Positions 1-6,199 of a DNA stretch of 7,108 nucleotides are shown one piece after another. The position numbers and the translations under genes are program-made. Position 1 is the first letter of the stretch, and every line of letters starts with the position of its first letter. The notes under the pieces are model-generated. The model did no database searches. It saw only the letters and a program-made list of their open reading frames with translations, and was not told the origin of the DNA. Origin of the DNA: Bacillota bacterium (GTDB lineage: Bacteria > Bacillota_C > Negativicutes > Sporomusales > Sporomusaceae); assembly GCA_023441125.1 (NCBI GenBank), contig JAEZQV010000313.1, forward strand, positions 1 through 7,108. The letters run 5' to 3'.

Positions 1-716
1 TTGTTATCGGCGTGCCTTCGATCAATACAGAAGTGGAAAAAAGGGCTGTAGTGTCGGCTGCTACACAGGCCGGAGCCCAGGCAGTGTACTTAGTCGAAGA
101 GGCTATGGCGGCCGCTATCGGCGCCGGCTTGTCGGTGGAGGAACCCAGAGGCAACCTGGTAGTTGATATTGGCGGTGGAACAACCGAGGTGGCGGTCATT
201 TCCCTGGGCGGTATTGTCAGGAGTCAGGCTATCCGGATTGGCGGCATTGAAATGGACGAAGCAATTAGCCAATATGTAAAAAGAGCACACAGTCTGATTA
301 TCGGTGAACAAACAGCCGAGGTCGTCAAAATTGCTATTGGTTCAACCGTCGCGTTGTCAACGAATGCAGCCCAACTGGAGATTCGTGGACGCAACATGTT
401 GACCGGGCTGCCCAAGGCCTTGGTTCTTACCGAAGAGGAGGTGCGCCTGGCCTTGGTTGAACCGGTTGCCGCCATTGTTGAAGTGGTAAAAAGCACTCTG
501 GAACGTACACCGCCTGAGCTGGTCGCTGATATTATCGACCGGGGTATGGTCCTGACCGGCGGTGGCGCTTTGCTGCGGGGGCTGGATGTGTTGCTGGTTA
601 AGGAAACCGGCATCACGGTATGTATAGCCGAGGCGCCCCTGACTTGTGTAGCGCATGGAACGGGAAAAATATTGGACAATCTCAAAATTCTGCGGCCGAT
701 GACGCATTCTATATAA
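1..716 (+). CDS. mreB: MreB/Mbl-family rod-shape protein, 5' end outside window
   Basis: Bacterial actin homologue that polymerises under the inner membrane and directs the cell-wall elongation machinery. The frame is open from base 3 (Val-Ile-Gly before the GTG at 12), so the GTG at 12 is an internal valine and not the start. About 237 codons are visible of a usual 330-345, so roughly 100 N-terminal residues are missing. Seen: VPSxxxEVEKRAV near the left edge, the second phosphate-binding loop VVDIGGGTTEVAV, IGGxxMDEAI, the LIIGEQTAE segment, RTPPELVADIIDRG, and the adenosine-binding loop LTGGGALLRGL. The tail (LDNLKILRP) resembles Mbl/MreBH as much as MreB, so the paralogue is not certain. 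The stop TAA is at 714-716. The next gene begins 28 nt downstream on the same strand, so cotranscription is possible. Confidence 0.95.
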   Translation, partial: VIGVPSINTEVEKRAVVSAATQAGAQAVYLVEEAMAAAIGAGLSVEEPRGNLVVDIGGGTTEVAVISLGGIVRSQAIRIGGIEMDEAISQYVKRAHSLIIGEQTAEVVKIAIGSTVALSTNAAQLEIRGRNMLTGLPKALVLTEEEVRLALVEPVAAIVEVVKSTLERTPPELVADIIDRGMVLTGGGALLRGLDVLLVKETGITVCIAEAPLTCVAHGTGKILDNLKILRPMTHSI

Positions 717-730
717 GAAAATTTGTAAGA

Positions 731-739
731 GGGGAGGAG
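731..739 (+). promoter_or_regulatory. Strong ribosome binding site for the TyrR-like gene
   Basis: GGGGAGGAG lies 5 nt before the GTG at 745. It fixes that GTG as the start even though a non-ATG codon is used, and it puts the ACT domain motif (MRLxxxCTDRPGLLLDI) at residue 1, as in E. coli TyrR. Confidence 0.8.
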
Positions 740-744
740 CTTTT

Positions 745-1917
745 GTGCGCTTATGTATGCCATGTACAGATAGGCCGGGGCTGCTGCTGGATATCTCGCA
801 AATTCTGCTGAAGTGGCGCTGTAATTTCGTATCGGTTGAAGTGGAGCAGGGTGCATTTTATCTGGATTGCCAGATTGCTGGTGAGGAGCAAAAAACGCAG
901 ATTATGCAAGAATTGCAACAGGTGGAGGGAATTTACCAAGTTAGTGAAGTCTTGTATATGCCGTCGAAAGAACGGGTCGAACAGCTTAAGGCGACCCTAA
1001 CCGCTGTTCAGGCTGGCAGGCTGGCCGTAAGCGACTCAGGGACAGTAAAATGCTGCAAGAAAGCAGCTGGCAATATGCTAACGCCCTCTTTACCGGTTTC
1101 TTTTACGGATATAGTTTTTGCGAGTCCGGCTATGGAAAGAGTATTGGAACAAGCCCGGCGCTATGCAGCCGGTTCAGCTGCGGTGCTTATTCGCGGCGAG
1201 ACGGGAACCGGTAAGGCGCTTTTGGCCAGAGCGCTGCACAGTGCTTCGCCCCGGGCCGGAATGACTTTTTTGCCGGTCAGCTGCGCAACGATTCCGGACA
1301 CACTATGGGAAAGGCATTTGTTTGGTTATGAAGCAGGCGCATTTACGGGCGCTGCCCAAGGGGGAAAACCCGGTCTGTTTGAACTGGCCAATGGCGGCAC
1401 GCTGTTTCTTGATGATATCGGGGCGGTGCCGGTACAGCTTCAGGCCAAGCTTATGGGCGTCCTGCAGGAAAAACGGGTGCGCCGCCTTGGCGGCTCCCGC
1501 GGATTGCCGGTTGATGTCCGGTTAATTGCTGCTACTCACCGCGACCTGGCAGAGATGCTGAAGCGACGGTTATTCCGGGAAGACTTGTATTACCGGCTGA
1601 ATGTGCTGCCGCTCTGTTTGCCGCCTTTGCGGGAGCGTACCGAAGATATTCCGCGCTTGGTTGAGCACTTTGTTAATCGCTTTGCCGCTATGCTTGACCC
1701 GGCCCGTCTCTTTTCCCCGGAGGCTATGGAAAAACTGCAGGCATATTCATGGCCGGGTAATGTACGTGAATTGGAAAATAGTATTGCCCGGGCTGTCAAG
1801 TTTGCGGACGGTACTAAAAAACGATTTTCTTCCTCCCGGCGGGCAAGTGGCTTACTGGGCCTAGCAGTCTTAAAAAAAGTCAAAAATCACGGCTTAGGGT
1901 GGTCTGGCGGCCATTAA
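745..1917 (+). CDS. TyrR-like sigma-54-dependent activator (ACT + AAA+), PAS core and HTH lost; probably decayed
   Basis: Enhancer-binding-protein type ATPase of the TyrR family. Residues 1-75 form an ACT domain like the amino-acid-sensing N-terminus of TyrR, ending in the family-like YMPSKER. Residues 77-111 match only the first strand of a PAS domain, and the sequence then jumps to the AAA+ linker (FTDIVFASPAM, 120-130). AAA+ motifs: Walker A GETGTGK (151-157), GAFTGA (198-203), Walker B FLDDIG (221-226, Asp where Glu is usual), sensor I ATHRDL (263-268), arginine-finger region FREDLYYRLNV (277-287), sensor II WPGNVREL (336-343). E. coli TyrR lacks GAFTGA, so this protein is built to contact sigma-54. 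After residue 354 the expected linker and Fis-type HTH are absent. The tail VLKKVKNHGL resembles only the very end of a TyrR HTH. Length is 390 residues against about 510 in TyrR. It could be a pseudogene or an HTH-less activator of the FlgR type. Confidence 0.8.
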   Translation: MRLCMPCTDRPGLLLDISQILLKWRCNFVSVEVEQGAFYLDCQIAGEEQKTQIMQELQQVEGIYQVSEVLYMPSKERVEQLKATLTAVQAGRLAVSDSGTVKCCKKAAGNMLTPSLPVSFTDIVFASPAMERVLEQARRYAAGSAAVLIRGETGTGKALLARALHSASPRAGMTFLPVSCATIPDTLWERHLFGYEAGAFTGAAQGGKPGLFELANGGTLFLDDIGAVPVQLQAKLMGVLQEKRVRRLGGSRGLPVDVRLIAATHRDLAEMLKRRLFREDLYYRLNVLPLCLPPLRERTEDIPRLVEHFVNRFAAMLDPARLFSPEAMEKLQAYSWPGNVRELENSIARAVKFADGTKKRFSSSRRASGLLGLAVLKKVKNHGLGWSGGH

Positions 1918-1964
1918 ACACAAGCAAGGCCACTGCCCGATTCTGCAGTGGCCTTGCTTGTGTT
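1917..1964. terminator. Perfect 20-bp inverted repeat between convergent genes, probable bidirectional terminator
   Basis: Arms 1917-1936 and 1945-1964 are exactly complementary over 20 bp, with an 8-nt loop (ccgattct). The left arm begins inside the TAA stop of the TyrR-like gene. The Rnk-like gene on the other strand stops at 1987. Neither side carries a U-tract (AAGGTCG to the right, TAATGG leftward), so it is not a textbook intrinsic terminator. It may work as an mRNA 3'-end barrier or RNase block for both transcripts. Confidence 0.65.
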
Positions 1965-1986
1965 AAGGTCGTGCGTTGCACTCTCT

Positions 1987-2400
1987 TTATAAATCAAAAT
2001 TACCGCTGGCCTCAGGTTGAAAGAGAATTTTTTCCACCTTTAACATGGCGATCCCTCCGGGAATTGCCCATTCAACCTGATCGTTTTCCCGGTATCCTAA
2101 AATAGCCATGCCGATCGGCGCCAATACCGAAATCTTGCCTGCCAACATATCGGCTTCATCAGGATAAACCAGCGTGCAGATCATTTCTTCGCCGTTGCTC
2201 AGGTCTGTTAGCAATACTTGTGACCGCATTGTAATTACATCAGCGGGAATAGCCTGCGGCTCTATGATAACAGCCCGTTGCAGTTCGGCCTTCAATTCCT
2301 CCAGGTGCGTCTTACTGTCTGACGCAAATTCTTCTTTGAGCTGGATTAGTTTTCCCAGTCTCGCCTGATCGGTACGGGTAATAAAAATAGCTCCTGACAA
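1987..2400 (-). CDS. rnk: Rnk-like nucleoside diphosphate kinase regulator / GreA-GreB C-terminal fold protein
   Basis: Small RNA-polymerase-binding protein of the Rnk type, historically named regulator of nucleoside diphosphate kinase. It has a short N-terminal helical part (about 1-45) and a GreA/GreB C-terminal FKBP-like domain (about 53-135). Matches to E. coli Rnk from memory: ELQRA (39-43), PADVITMRSQV (52-62), DLSNGE (66-71), TLVYP (76-80), SVLAPIGMAILG (91-102), WAIPGGIA (111-118), QPEASGNFDL at the C-terminus. At 137 residues it is almost the length of E. coli Rnk. The N-terminal part is too short for the long coiled coil of true GreA/GreB, so transcript-cleavage activity is not expected. 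The start is TTG (2398-2400), set by a strong Shine-Dalgarno (AAAGGGGAG, 2415-2407) 6 nt upstream. It lies 49 nt downstream of the decayed oxidoreductase on the same strand and converges on the TyrR-like gene. Confidence 0.88.
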   Translation of the reverse strand: MSGAIFITRTDQARLGKLIQLKEEFASDSKTHLEELKAELQRAVIIEPQAIPADVITMRSQVLLTDLSNGEEMICTLVYPDEADMLAGKISVLAPIGMAILGYRENDQVEWAIPGGIAMLKVEKILFQPEASGNFDL

Positions 2401-2449
2401 TCCTAGCTCCCCTTTCGTTCCAATTCACTTAACAGGCATATACTGACGG

Positions 2450-3393
2450 TTAGCCGGCAATGCCCAGGGGCCAGCCATAGCGCCCGGTCACCGATTGTGC
2501 TTTCGCCTGTATCTTGCTATACTGAAACAGACCAGGAAAATTAAGGCTGTTCAGATTCGTCTTGCCAATCGGCAAAATATTCGCTGGGCCATAAGGTTCA
2601 GTGAGTCTGCCAATGGCAATAACAGGAATTTTATTATAACCGGGGTTTTAGCGGATTTTTTGATCTTTTCCGCCAGGCAGGCTAAATAGCCGGAATTTGT
2701 TGAGACGAGTAGCGCCCTGACTCCGGCGTCTTCCAGGCAGCTGACGACGGCGCTTATTTCAGTAATACTTAAATCGCCAGTTCTAATGATGATAGGACAG
2801 GCAGTGCCAACTTGCTGCCGAATACCCTGAATAATTAGCAGGAGGAATCTCAGCCTGTTTTGGAGGTTACCACCAAATTCATCTGCTCTTTTGTTCCAGC
2901 GTGACGACAGAAATCGGCCCACTACATAACCAGGCGCAGCCTGGATTTCAACGGCGTCAGCACCGGCAGCCCGACATCTTCTGGCAGCATCGGCGAACTT
3001 TTGAATAATCTCATAAATTTTTTCCGTTGTAAGTTCCGGTGGAATCTCCACCCACTGCGAGGAAGCGACATGAGCTGAGGCAACAGGCTGGACACCTGCG
3101 GCTAACGTGGCGGCTTCGCGGTCGGGATAGTGAAGCTGTACAGAGACCCTGGCACCATATTGATGGCACTTGTCCACTACGTTTTTGAAGCCGGCAAGGT
3201 GTTCATCAGACCACAACGCAAGTTGATTCGCTCTGGCCTGGGCCAATGGCGCGGCAACGGTTGCCGCAAGGGGAATTAAGCCAGGTCCGCCTTCTGCCTT
3301 GGCGGCATGATAATCAATACCATAGGGAGACACATTGTCAGCGTGATTTGCACAATTTGTTCCGATTGCGGGCGCCTCCTTCCGTCGCGTCAT
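2450..3393 (-). pseudogene. Old Yellow Enzyme / 2,4-dienoyl-CoA reductase-type flavin oxidoreductase, truncated and frameshifted
   Basis: The open frame is 2551-3393 (280 residues). It matches the TIM-barrel FMN domain of NADH:flavin oxidoreductases: APAIGTNCAN (7-16), YHAAKAEGGPGLI (28-40), YGARVSVQLH (79-88), RWNKRADEFGGNLQNRLRFLLLII (from residue 165), PIIIRTGD (200-207). Signs of decay: the first strand (usually LKNRIVMAPMG) is replaced by MTRRKEAP; the substrate-binding HxxH of the VEIHxAHGY motif reads VEIQAAPGY (148-156), losing both histidines; the HAGR-type motif reads HYPDRE (88-93). After PVII the frame runs into unrelated sequence. Restoring one base at the T4 run 2629-2632 gives KIPVIAIGRLTEP, the expected phosphate-binding segment, open to a TAA at 2450-2452, though its tail is still degenerate. 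Full-length relatives have 340 or more residues. A homopolymer sequencing error could explain the frameshift but not the active-site changes. Confidence 0.75.
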
Positions 3394-3441
3394 ACAGCGG
3401 CTTGCTTCAGCTCACGCTGAGCGATTGGCTCATTGCAAGTT

Positions 3442-3450
3442 ATTATAACA
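3442..3450 (-). promoter_or_regulatory. Extended -10 promoter for the minus-strand oxidoreductase/rnk unit
   Basis: On the minus strand TGTTATAAT (3450 down to 3442) is a perfect TGnTATAAT extended -10 box. The hexamer about 17 bp upstream reads CACCGT, so there is no recognisable -35. The TGTGAG repeats begin 8 bp upstream of the box. Transcription would start near 3435, about 40 nt before the ATG at 3393. The missing -35 with repeats in its place suggests an activator-dependent or regulated promoter (inference). Confidence 0.5.
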
Positions 3451-3455
3451 AAAAT

Positions 3456-3505
3456 GCTGTGAGTACGGTGTGAGAATGCACGAAACCGTGTGAGCGCGCT
3501 GTGAG
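3456..3505. promoter_or_regulatory. Four TGTGAG direct repeats, candidate operator for the KdpE-like regulator
   Basis: TGTGAG starts at 3458, 3469, 3489 and 3500, giving spacings of 11, 20 and 11 bp. This makes two tandem pairs 31 bp apart, all on the same face of the helix. OmpR/PhoB-family regulators such as KdpE typically bind direct half-sites about 11 bp apart. The block lies in the only divergent gap of the window, 56 bp before the kinase start and directly upstream of the minus-strand extended -10. Binding by the downstream regulator is inferred from position and spacing only. Confidence 0.5.
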
Positions 3506-3561
3506 GAACACGCGGCGTTTTTTTTGTTGCCTTAAGAGTCTGAAAAAGAAGGGATTAAGCC

Positions 3562-5136
3562 ATGATGAAGGGCATGACTAAAAGTATGATAGAATCGATG
3601 ATGACAGCGAAACGGGAGAATGGTATAAAAGCTGTCGTCTGTCGTACAGGTATTATGTTTGTTTTGCTAAGCGCCGCTTCCGCTACCGGGTATTTTTTTC
3701 GTGCGCTGGGATTACTGGAAACCAATATCGCCATTGTATACCTTTTAGCCGTTTTGTTGACAGCACGTTTTACGGATGGTTATGTTTTTGGTATTCTTGC
3801 TGCCCTGTTCGCGGCATTCTGCTTCAATTTCTTATTTGTGGATCCGTTTTTAAACTTTTCCCTACCTGCCCACCGATATGTTATCACTTTTATTATTATG
3901 GCCATTGCGGCGCTGGTCACGAGTGCTCTTACCACACATGCCAAACACAATGCAATAGAAGCCTGCAAAAAAGAAGCCGGCACAAAGATTCTGTATACAT
4001 TGACAAATCATCTTACGGAGGCAGCAGATATTCATGATATTGCGAGGATTGCAACAAGCGCAATCAGCAAAATGCTAAACAGTAATGTTGGCTGCTTTTG
4101 GTTTGGTACGAATGGAAAACTGGAACAGACCTTTAGTCAGCCGGTTTCTTCCCAAAAGCAGATTAGCCGGGAAATACCGGATGTGGACGCACTCTTACAC
4201 CGGATCGAGGGACTCAAAGCCGACTACAATATCGGCACGGAGTTTTATGACTGGCCGATCTATGGACGGGAGACAACGCTGGGGATTATCCGGGTTCCCC
4301 AAGCAGTTGCAAAAGCCATGAATGAATCGCAAACCCGCATGCTGCACGCCATGATCGAAAGTACGGCGTTGGCCATGGATCGCTTCCGCGCTACGCAGCA
4401 GCGGATAGCCTTCAATGAGGAAATCGCACGGGAGCGCTTTCGGAGCAATCTGCTGCGGTCCATTTCCCATGACTTGCGCACCCCGCTTGCCGGCATCATA
4501 GGAACGTCTGAAATGCTGCTGAATATGACGGCGCAGGACGACCTGCGACACCCGCTTATGGCGGGAATTCATAAAGATGCCAACTGGCTGCATTCTTTGG
4601 TGGAGAACATTTTGAGCCTGACCCGTCTACAGGACGGAAAGCTGGTGCTCAACAAACAGGAAGAAGCCGCCGAAGAGGTTGTGGGTGCCGCCATCCGCCA
4701 CCTTTCACGGCACTATCCGGAGTATGAAATAGCGGTTCAGGTACCGGATGAACTGTTGCTCGTACCAATGGACGCCAATCTGATCAGGCAGGTACTGATT
4801 AATCTTTTGGACAATGCCGTCAAGCATACCGCGCTCCAGGATGAAATTTGTGTTTCAGTGACAAAAGATACGGAAAATAACCAGGCTGCATTCTCGGTCC
4901 GCGACCGCGGCGAAGGCATTGCCGACTCCGAGCTGCCGAATGTCTTCCAGATGTTTTATACGTCGCGGGTCAAGCATTCTGACGCCCAGCCCGGCATAGG
5001 ACTGGGACTTCCCATATGCGATGCGGTAGTGAAGGCTCATGGGGGCAGCATAACGGCCCGTAACCGTACGGATGGACCAGGGGCGGAGTTTATTTTTACA
5101 CTCCCGTTGGAGGTGCTAGACCGTGAATCTATATAA
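3562..5136 (+). CDS. Short KdpD-like membrane sensor histidine kinase (DUF4118-GAF-HisKA-HATPase)
   Basis: Inner-membrane sensor kinase of 524 residues, equivalent to the C-terminal half of KdpD. Four hydrophobic segments lie near residues 28-47, 54-70, 75-92 and 106-124 (DUF4118 bundle). A GAF-like region follows (about 145-275), then the dimerisation helix with H-box SISHDLRTPLA (300-310, phospho-acceptor His303), N-box INLLDNAVKHT (413-423), G1 DRGEGI (448-453), F-box VFQMFYT (461-467) and G2 GIGLGLPIC (478-486). All catalytic boxes are intact. The N-terminal KdpD domain and the USP domain (binds c-di-AMP in Gram-positive KdpD) are absent. The start has AGAAGGGA (3547-3554) 7 nt upstream; a second ATG follows immediately and could be used instead. 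It overlaps the regulator gene by 14 bp. No kdpFABC or other transporter is adjacent, so a potassium role is not shown. Confidence 0.92.
   Translation: MMKGMTKSMIESMMTAKRENGIKAVVCRTGIMFVLLSAASATGYFFRALGLLETNIAIVYLLAVLLTARFTDGYVFGILAALFAAFCFNFLFVDPFLNFSLPAHRYVITFIIMAIAALVTSALTTHAKHNAIEACKKEAGTKILYTLTNHLTEAADIHDIARIATSAISKMLNSNVGCFWFGTNGKLEQTFSQPVSSQKQISREIPDVDALLHRIEGLKADYNIGTEFYDWPIYGRETTLGIIRVPQAVAKAMNESQTRMLHAMIESTALAMDRFRATQQRIAFNEEIARERFRSNLLRSISHDLRTPLAGIIGTSEMLLNMTAQDDLRHPLMAGIHKDANWLHSLVENILSLTRLQDGKLVLNKQEEAAEEVVGAAIRHLSRHYPEYEIAVQVPDELLLVPMDANLIRQVLINLLDNAVKHTALQDEICVSVTKDTENNQAAFSVRDRGEGIADSELPNVFQMFYTSRVKHSDAQPGIGLGLPICDAVVKAHGGSITARNRTDGPGAEFIFTLPLEVLDRESI
5109..5114 (+). promoter_or_regulatory. 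Internal ribosome binding site fixing the GTG start of the response regulator
   Basis: GGAGGT inside the kinase coding sequence lies 8 nt before the GTG at 5123. It supports a 14-bp overlap and translational coupling of kinase and regulator. Confidence 0.75.
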
Positions 5137-5824
5137 CGCCTATGTCCTTGCCGTTGAGGACGACAGGCAAATACGAAATTATATCTGCTATTTGCTGGCC
5201 GCAGAGGGCTTCCGGCATATTGCGGCCAGCACCGGTGAGGGGGCATTACGCCTGCTTGTCTCAGAACCCATCGACCTGATGCTGCTCGATCTGGGACTTC
5301 CGGATATTGACGGCATGGAGGTCATCAGGAAGGTGCGCGAATGGTCGGACATGCCCATTATCGTTATTTCCGCGCGCGACCAAGACAAGGAAAAGGCAGC
5401 CGCGCTGGATTTGGGAGCCGACGATTATTTGACAAAGCCCTTTTCCGCAACCGAGCTTTTTGCCCGAATCCGTGTTGTGCTACGGTATTTATATCGGCAA
5501 AATAGCGGTAACAAAGCGCAGAGTAGCCTGCAGGTAGGCGGGCTGCAAATTGATCTCGACAAGCGCTTACTCTATGTCGATGGCAGCGAAACCCATGTTA
5601 CACCCATGGAATATAACCTGCTGACGCTCTTTTTTAAGAATATTGGCAAGGTGCTTACGACAAAGCAAATTCTGAAAGAGATTTGGGGCGTAGGCTATGG
5701 CAGTGATACGCAGGCCCTGCGGGCCCTCATGGCGGGGCTCAGACGAAAAATCGAGAAAAACCCGGCAAAACCACGGTATATTCTGACAGAGATAGGCGTC
5801 GGTTACCGGCTGGTAGATGAGTAA
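5123..5824 (+). CDS. KdpE-like OmpR-family response regulator
   Basis: Cytoplasmic DNA-binding regulator of 233 residues, partner of the upstream kinase. Receiver domain 7-122: acidic pocket E12-D13-D14, phospho-acceptor D56 in LLDLGLPDIDG, Ser83 in VISAR, Lys105 in LTKPF. Winged-helix domain about 135-232: TPMEYNLL (160-167), VLTTKQILKEIWG (177-189), ALMAGLRRKIE (201-211), RYILTEIGVGYRL (218-230). The sequence follows E. coli KdpE closely, including the LDLGLPD and GADDYLTKPF segments. The start is GTG, with the Shine-Dalgarno inside the kinase gene. It probably binds the TGTGAG repeats upstream of the pair (inference). Its targets are unknown because no kdpFABC is in view; it could be named kdpE only by similarity. 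Confidence 0.93.
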   Translation: MNLYNAYVLAVEDDRQIRNYICYLLAAEGFRHIAASTGEGALRLLVSEPIDLMLLDLGLPDIDGMEVIRKVREWSDMPIIVISARDQDKEKAAALDLGADDYLTKPFSATELFARIRVVLRYLYRQNSGNKAQSSLQVGGLQIDLDKRLLYVDGSETHVTPMEYNLLTLFFKNIGKVLTTKQILKEIWGVGYGSDTQALRALMAGLRRKIEKNPAKPRYILTEIGVGYRLVDE

Positions 5825-5925
5825 AGTTCTTCTCTACACTGCTTCATATGGAGATCTTACATGTTGCCCAACGTGGTCTGGTGAGGGACGAACTTTTCAG
5901 CATGCCGGCAATCTTCCTGCTGCAA
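5825..5925. other. Spacer after the response regulator, nothing recognised
   Basis: About 100 nt between the regulator stop and its terminator. A 45-codon frame from the ATG at 5848 has no ribosome binding site and runs through the terminator, so it is not called. No promoter or repeat was seen. Confidence 0.4.
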
Positions 5926-5966
5926 AAACAAACAAAACCGATATCATATATCGGTTTTGTTTGTTT
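5926..5966. terminator. Strong intrinsic terminator of the two-component operon
   Basis: Perfect 19-bp inverted repeat: arms 5926-5944 and 5948-5966 around a 3-nt loop. The core pairs ACCGATAT with ATATCGGT, and the outer stem is A-rich on the left and T-rich on the right (TTTTGTTTGTTT). It can therefore work as a hairpin plus U-tract on the + strand, and by symmetry on the - strand. It separates the kinase-regulator pair from the marR promoter that starts 17 nt later. Confidence 0.85.
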
Positions 5967-5969
5967 AAA

Positions 5970-5999
5970 ATTAAATAAGTTGTTGACGATTTATTTAAT
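5970..5999. promoter_or_regulatory. AT-rich inverted repeat over the marR -35 box, candidate MarR operator
   Basis: ATTAAATAA (5970-5978) and TTATTTAAT (5991-5999) are exact inverted copies with a 12-nt spacer that contains the -35 hexamer. A third copy of TTATTTAA lies at 6159-6166, and TTTATTT/AAATAAA flank a 9-nt spacer at 6158-6180, just before the marR ribosome binding site. Autorepression through inverted repeats at the promoter is common for MarR proteins. Here it is inferred, and the AT-richness raises the chance of coincidence. Confidence 0.4.
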
Positions 6000-6012
6000 A
6001 TTGATGTATAAT
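5983..6012 (+). promoter_or_regulatory. Near-consensus sigma-A promoter of the marR transcript
   Basis: TTGACG (5983-5988) and TATAAT (6007-6012) are separated by 18 bp. The transcript should start near 6018-6020, giving a leader of about 180 nt before marR, much longer than translation alone requires. Confidence 0.8.
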
Positions 6013-6018
6013 TTGGAA

Positions 6019-6145
6019 TAAATTCAAGAAATTTCTGCTAGTTGGCAAGGTATTATTGTTTGTGCCATTAGAGCAGGGTAGTTCCCTTTTAGCAGATTGC
6101 GCAAGGAATAGACAAGCCTAAGCTCATACAAAATGAGCATTTTTT
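6019..6145 (+). ncRNA. Structured 5' leader of marR with terminator, candidate cis-regulatory RNA of unknown class
   Basis: Possible three-way junction: outer stem TCTGCTA (6034-6040) with TAGCAGA (6090-6096), enclosing GGCA/TGCC (6044-6047 with 6063-6066) and AGGG/CCCT (6075-6078 with 6084-6087). CTGCT (6035-6039) can pair with AGCAG at 6072-6076 or with AGCAG at 6091-6095, so two exclusive folds exist. A terminator-like hairpin with U-tract follows at 6122-6145, before marR. This layout is that of an attenuator or riboswitch. I do not recognise a known class; purine, cobalamin, c-di-GMP, yybP-ykoY and ykkC signatures were not found. Confidence 0.45.
6122..6145 (+). terminator. Small intrinsic terminator in the marR leader
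   Basis: Stem GCTCAT/ATGAGC (6122-6127 with 6133-6138), 5-nt loop, then A and six Ts (6140-6145). The 6-bp stem is short but the layout is canonical. It lies between the strong promoter and marR, so it would attenuate marR transcription rather than end an upstream gene. Confidence 0.6.
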
Positions 6146-6184
6146 AACTCGTGTTATTTTATTTAACTAAACGAAATAAATTGC

Positions 6185-6191
6185 GAGGTGG
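6185..6191 (+). promoter_or_regulatory. marR ribosome binding site, sets the TTG start
   Basis: GAGGTGG, 8 nt before the TTG at 6200. It overlaps the alternative GTG at 6188, which therefore could not be served by it. Confidence 0.65.
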
Positions 6192-6199
6192 AATTACTA

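Noticed and set aside
224..856. 210-codon minus-strand open frame over mreB
   Set aside because: Shadow of the clearly conserved MreB frame; low-complexity composition with no recognisable motif.
1816..1822. Programmed ribosomal frameshift at AAAAAAC
   Set aside because: The heptamer is out of phase for a -1 slip, and the family-like frame would need a +1 shift that soon reaches a stop; an extra base is simpler.
1899..2105. Plus-strand frame as a continuation of the TyrR-like gene carrying an HTH
   Set aside because: It reads the hairpin and the antisense of the Rnk-like gene; no helix-turn-helix pattern is visible.
3361..3385. AAGGAGG inside the start of the oxidoreductase frame as a ribosome binding site for a shorter start
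   Set aside because: No ATG, GTG or TTG follows at a workable distance in the right frame; it falls in coding sequence and is probably chance.
3487..3525. Intrinsic terminator formed by CGTGT/ACACG and the T8 run
   Set aside because: Only about 5 bp of stem with a 16-nt loop and extra bases before the T-run; the TGTGAG repeats explain the region better.
5848..5985. Small open frame of about 45 codons after the response regulator
   Set aside because: No ribosome binding site, and it reads through the terminator hairpin.
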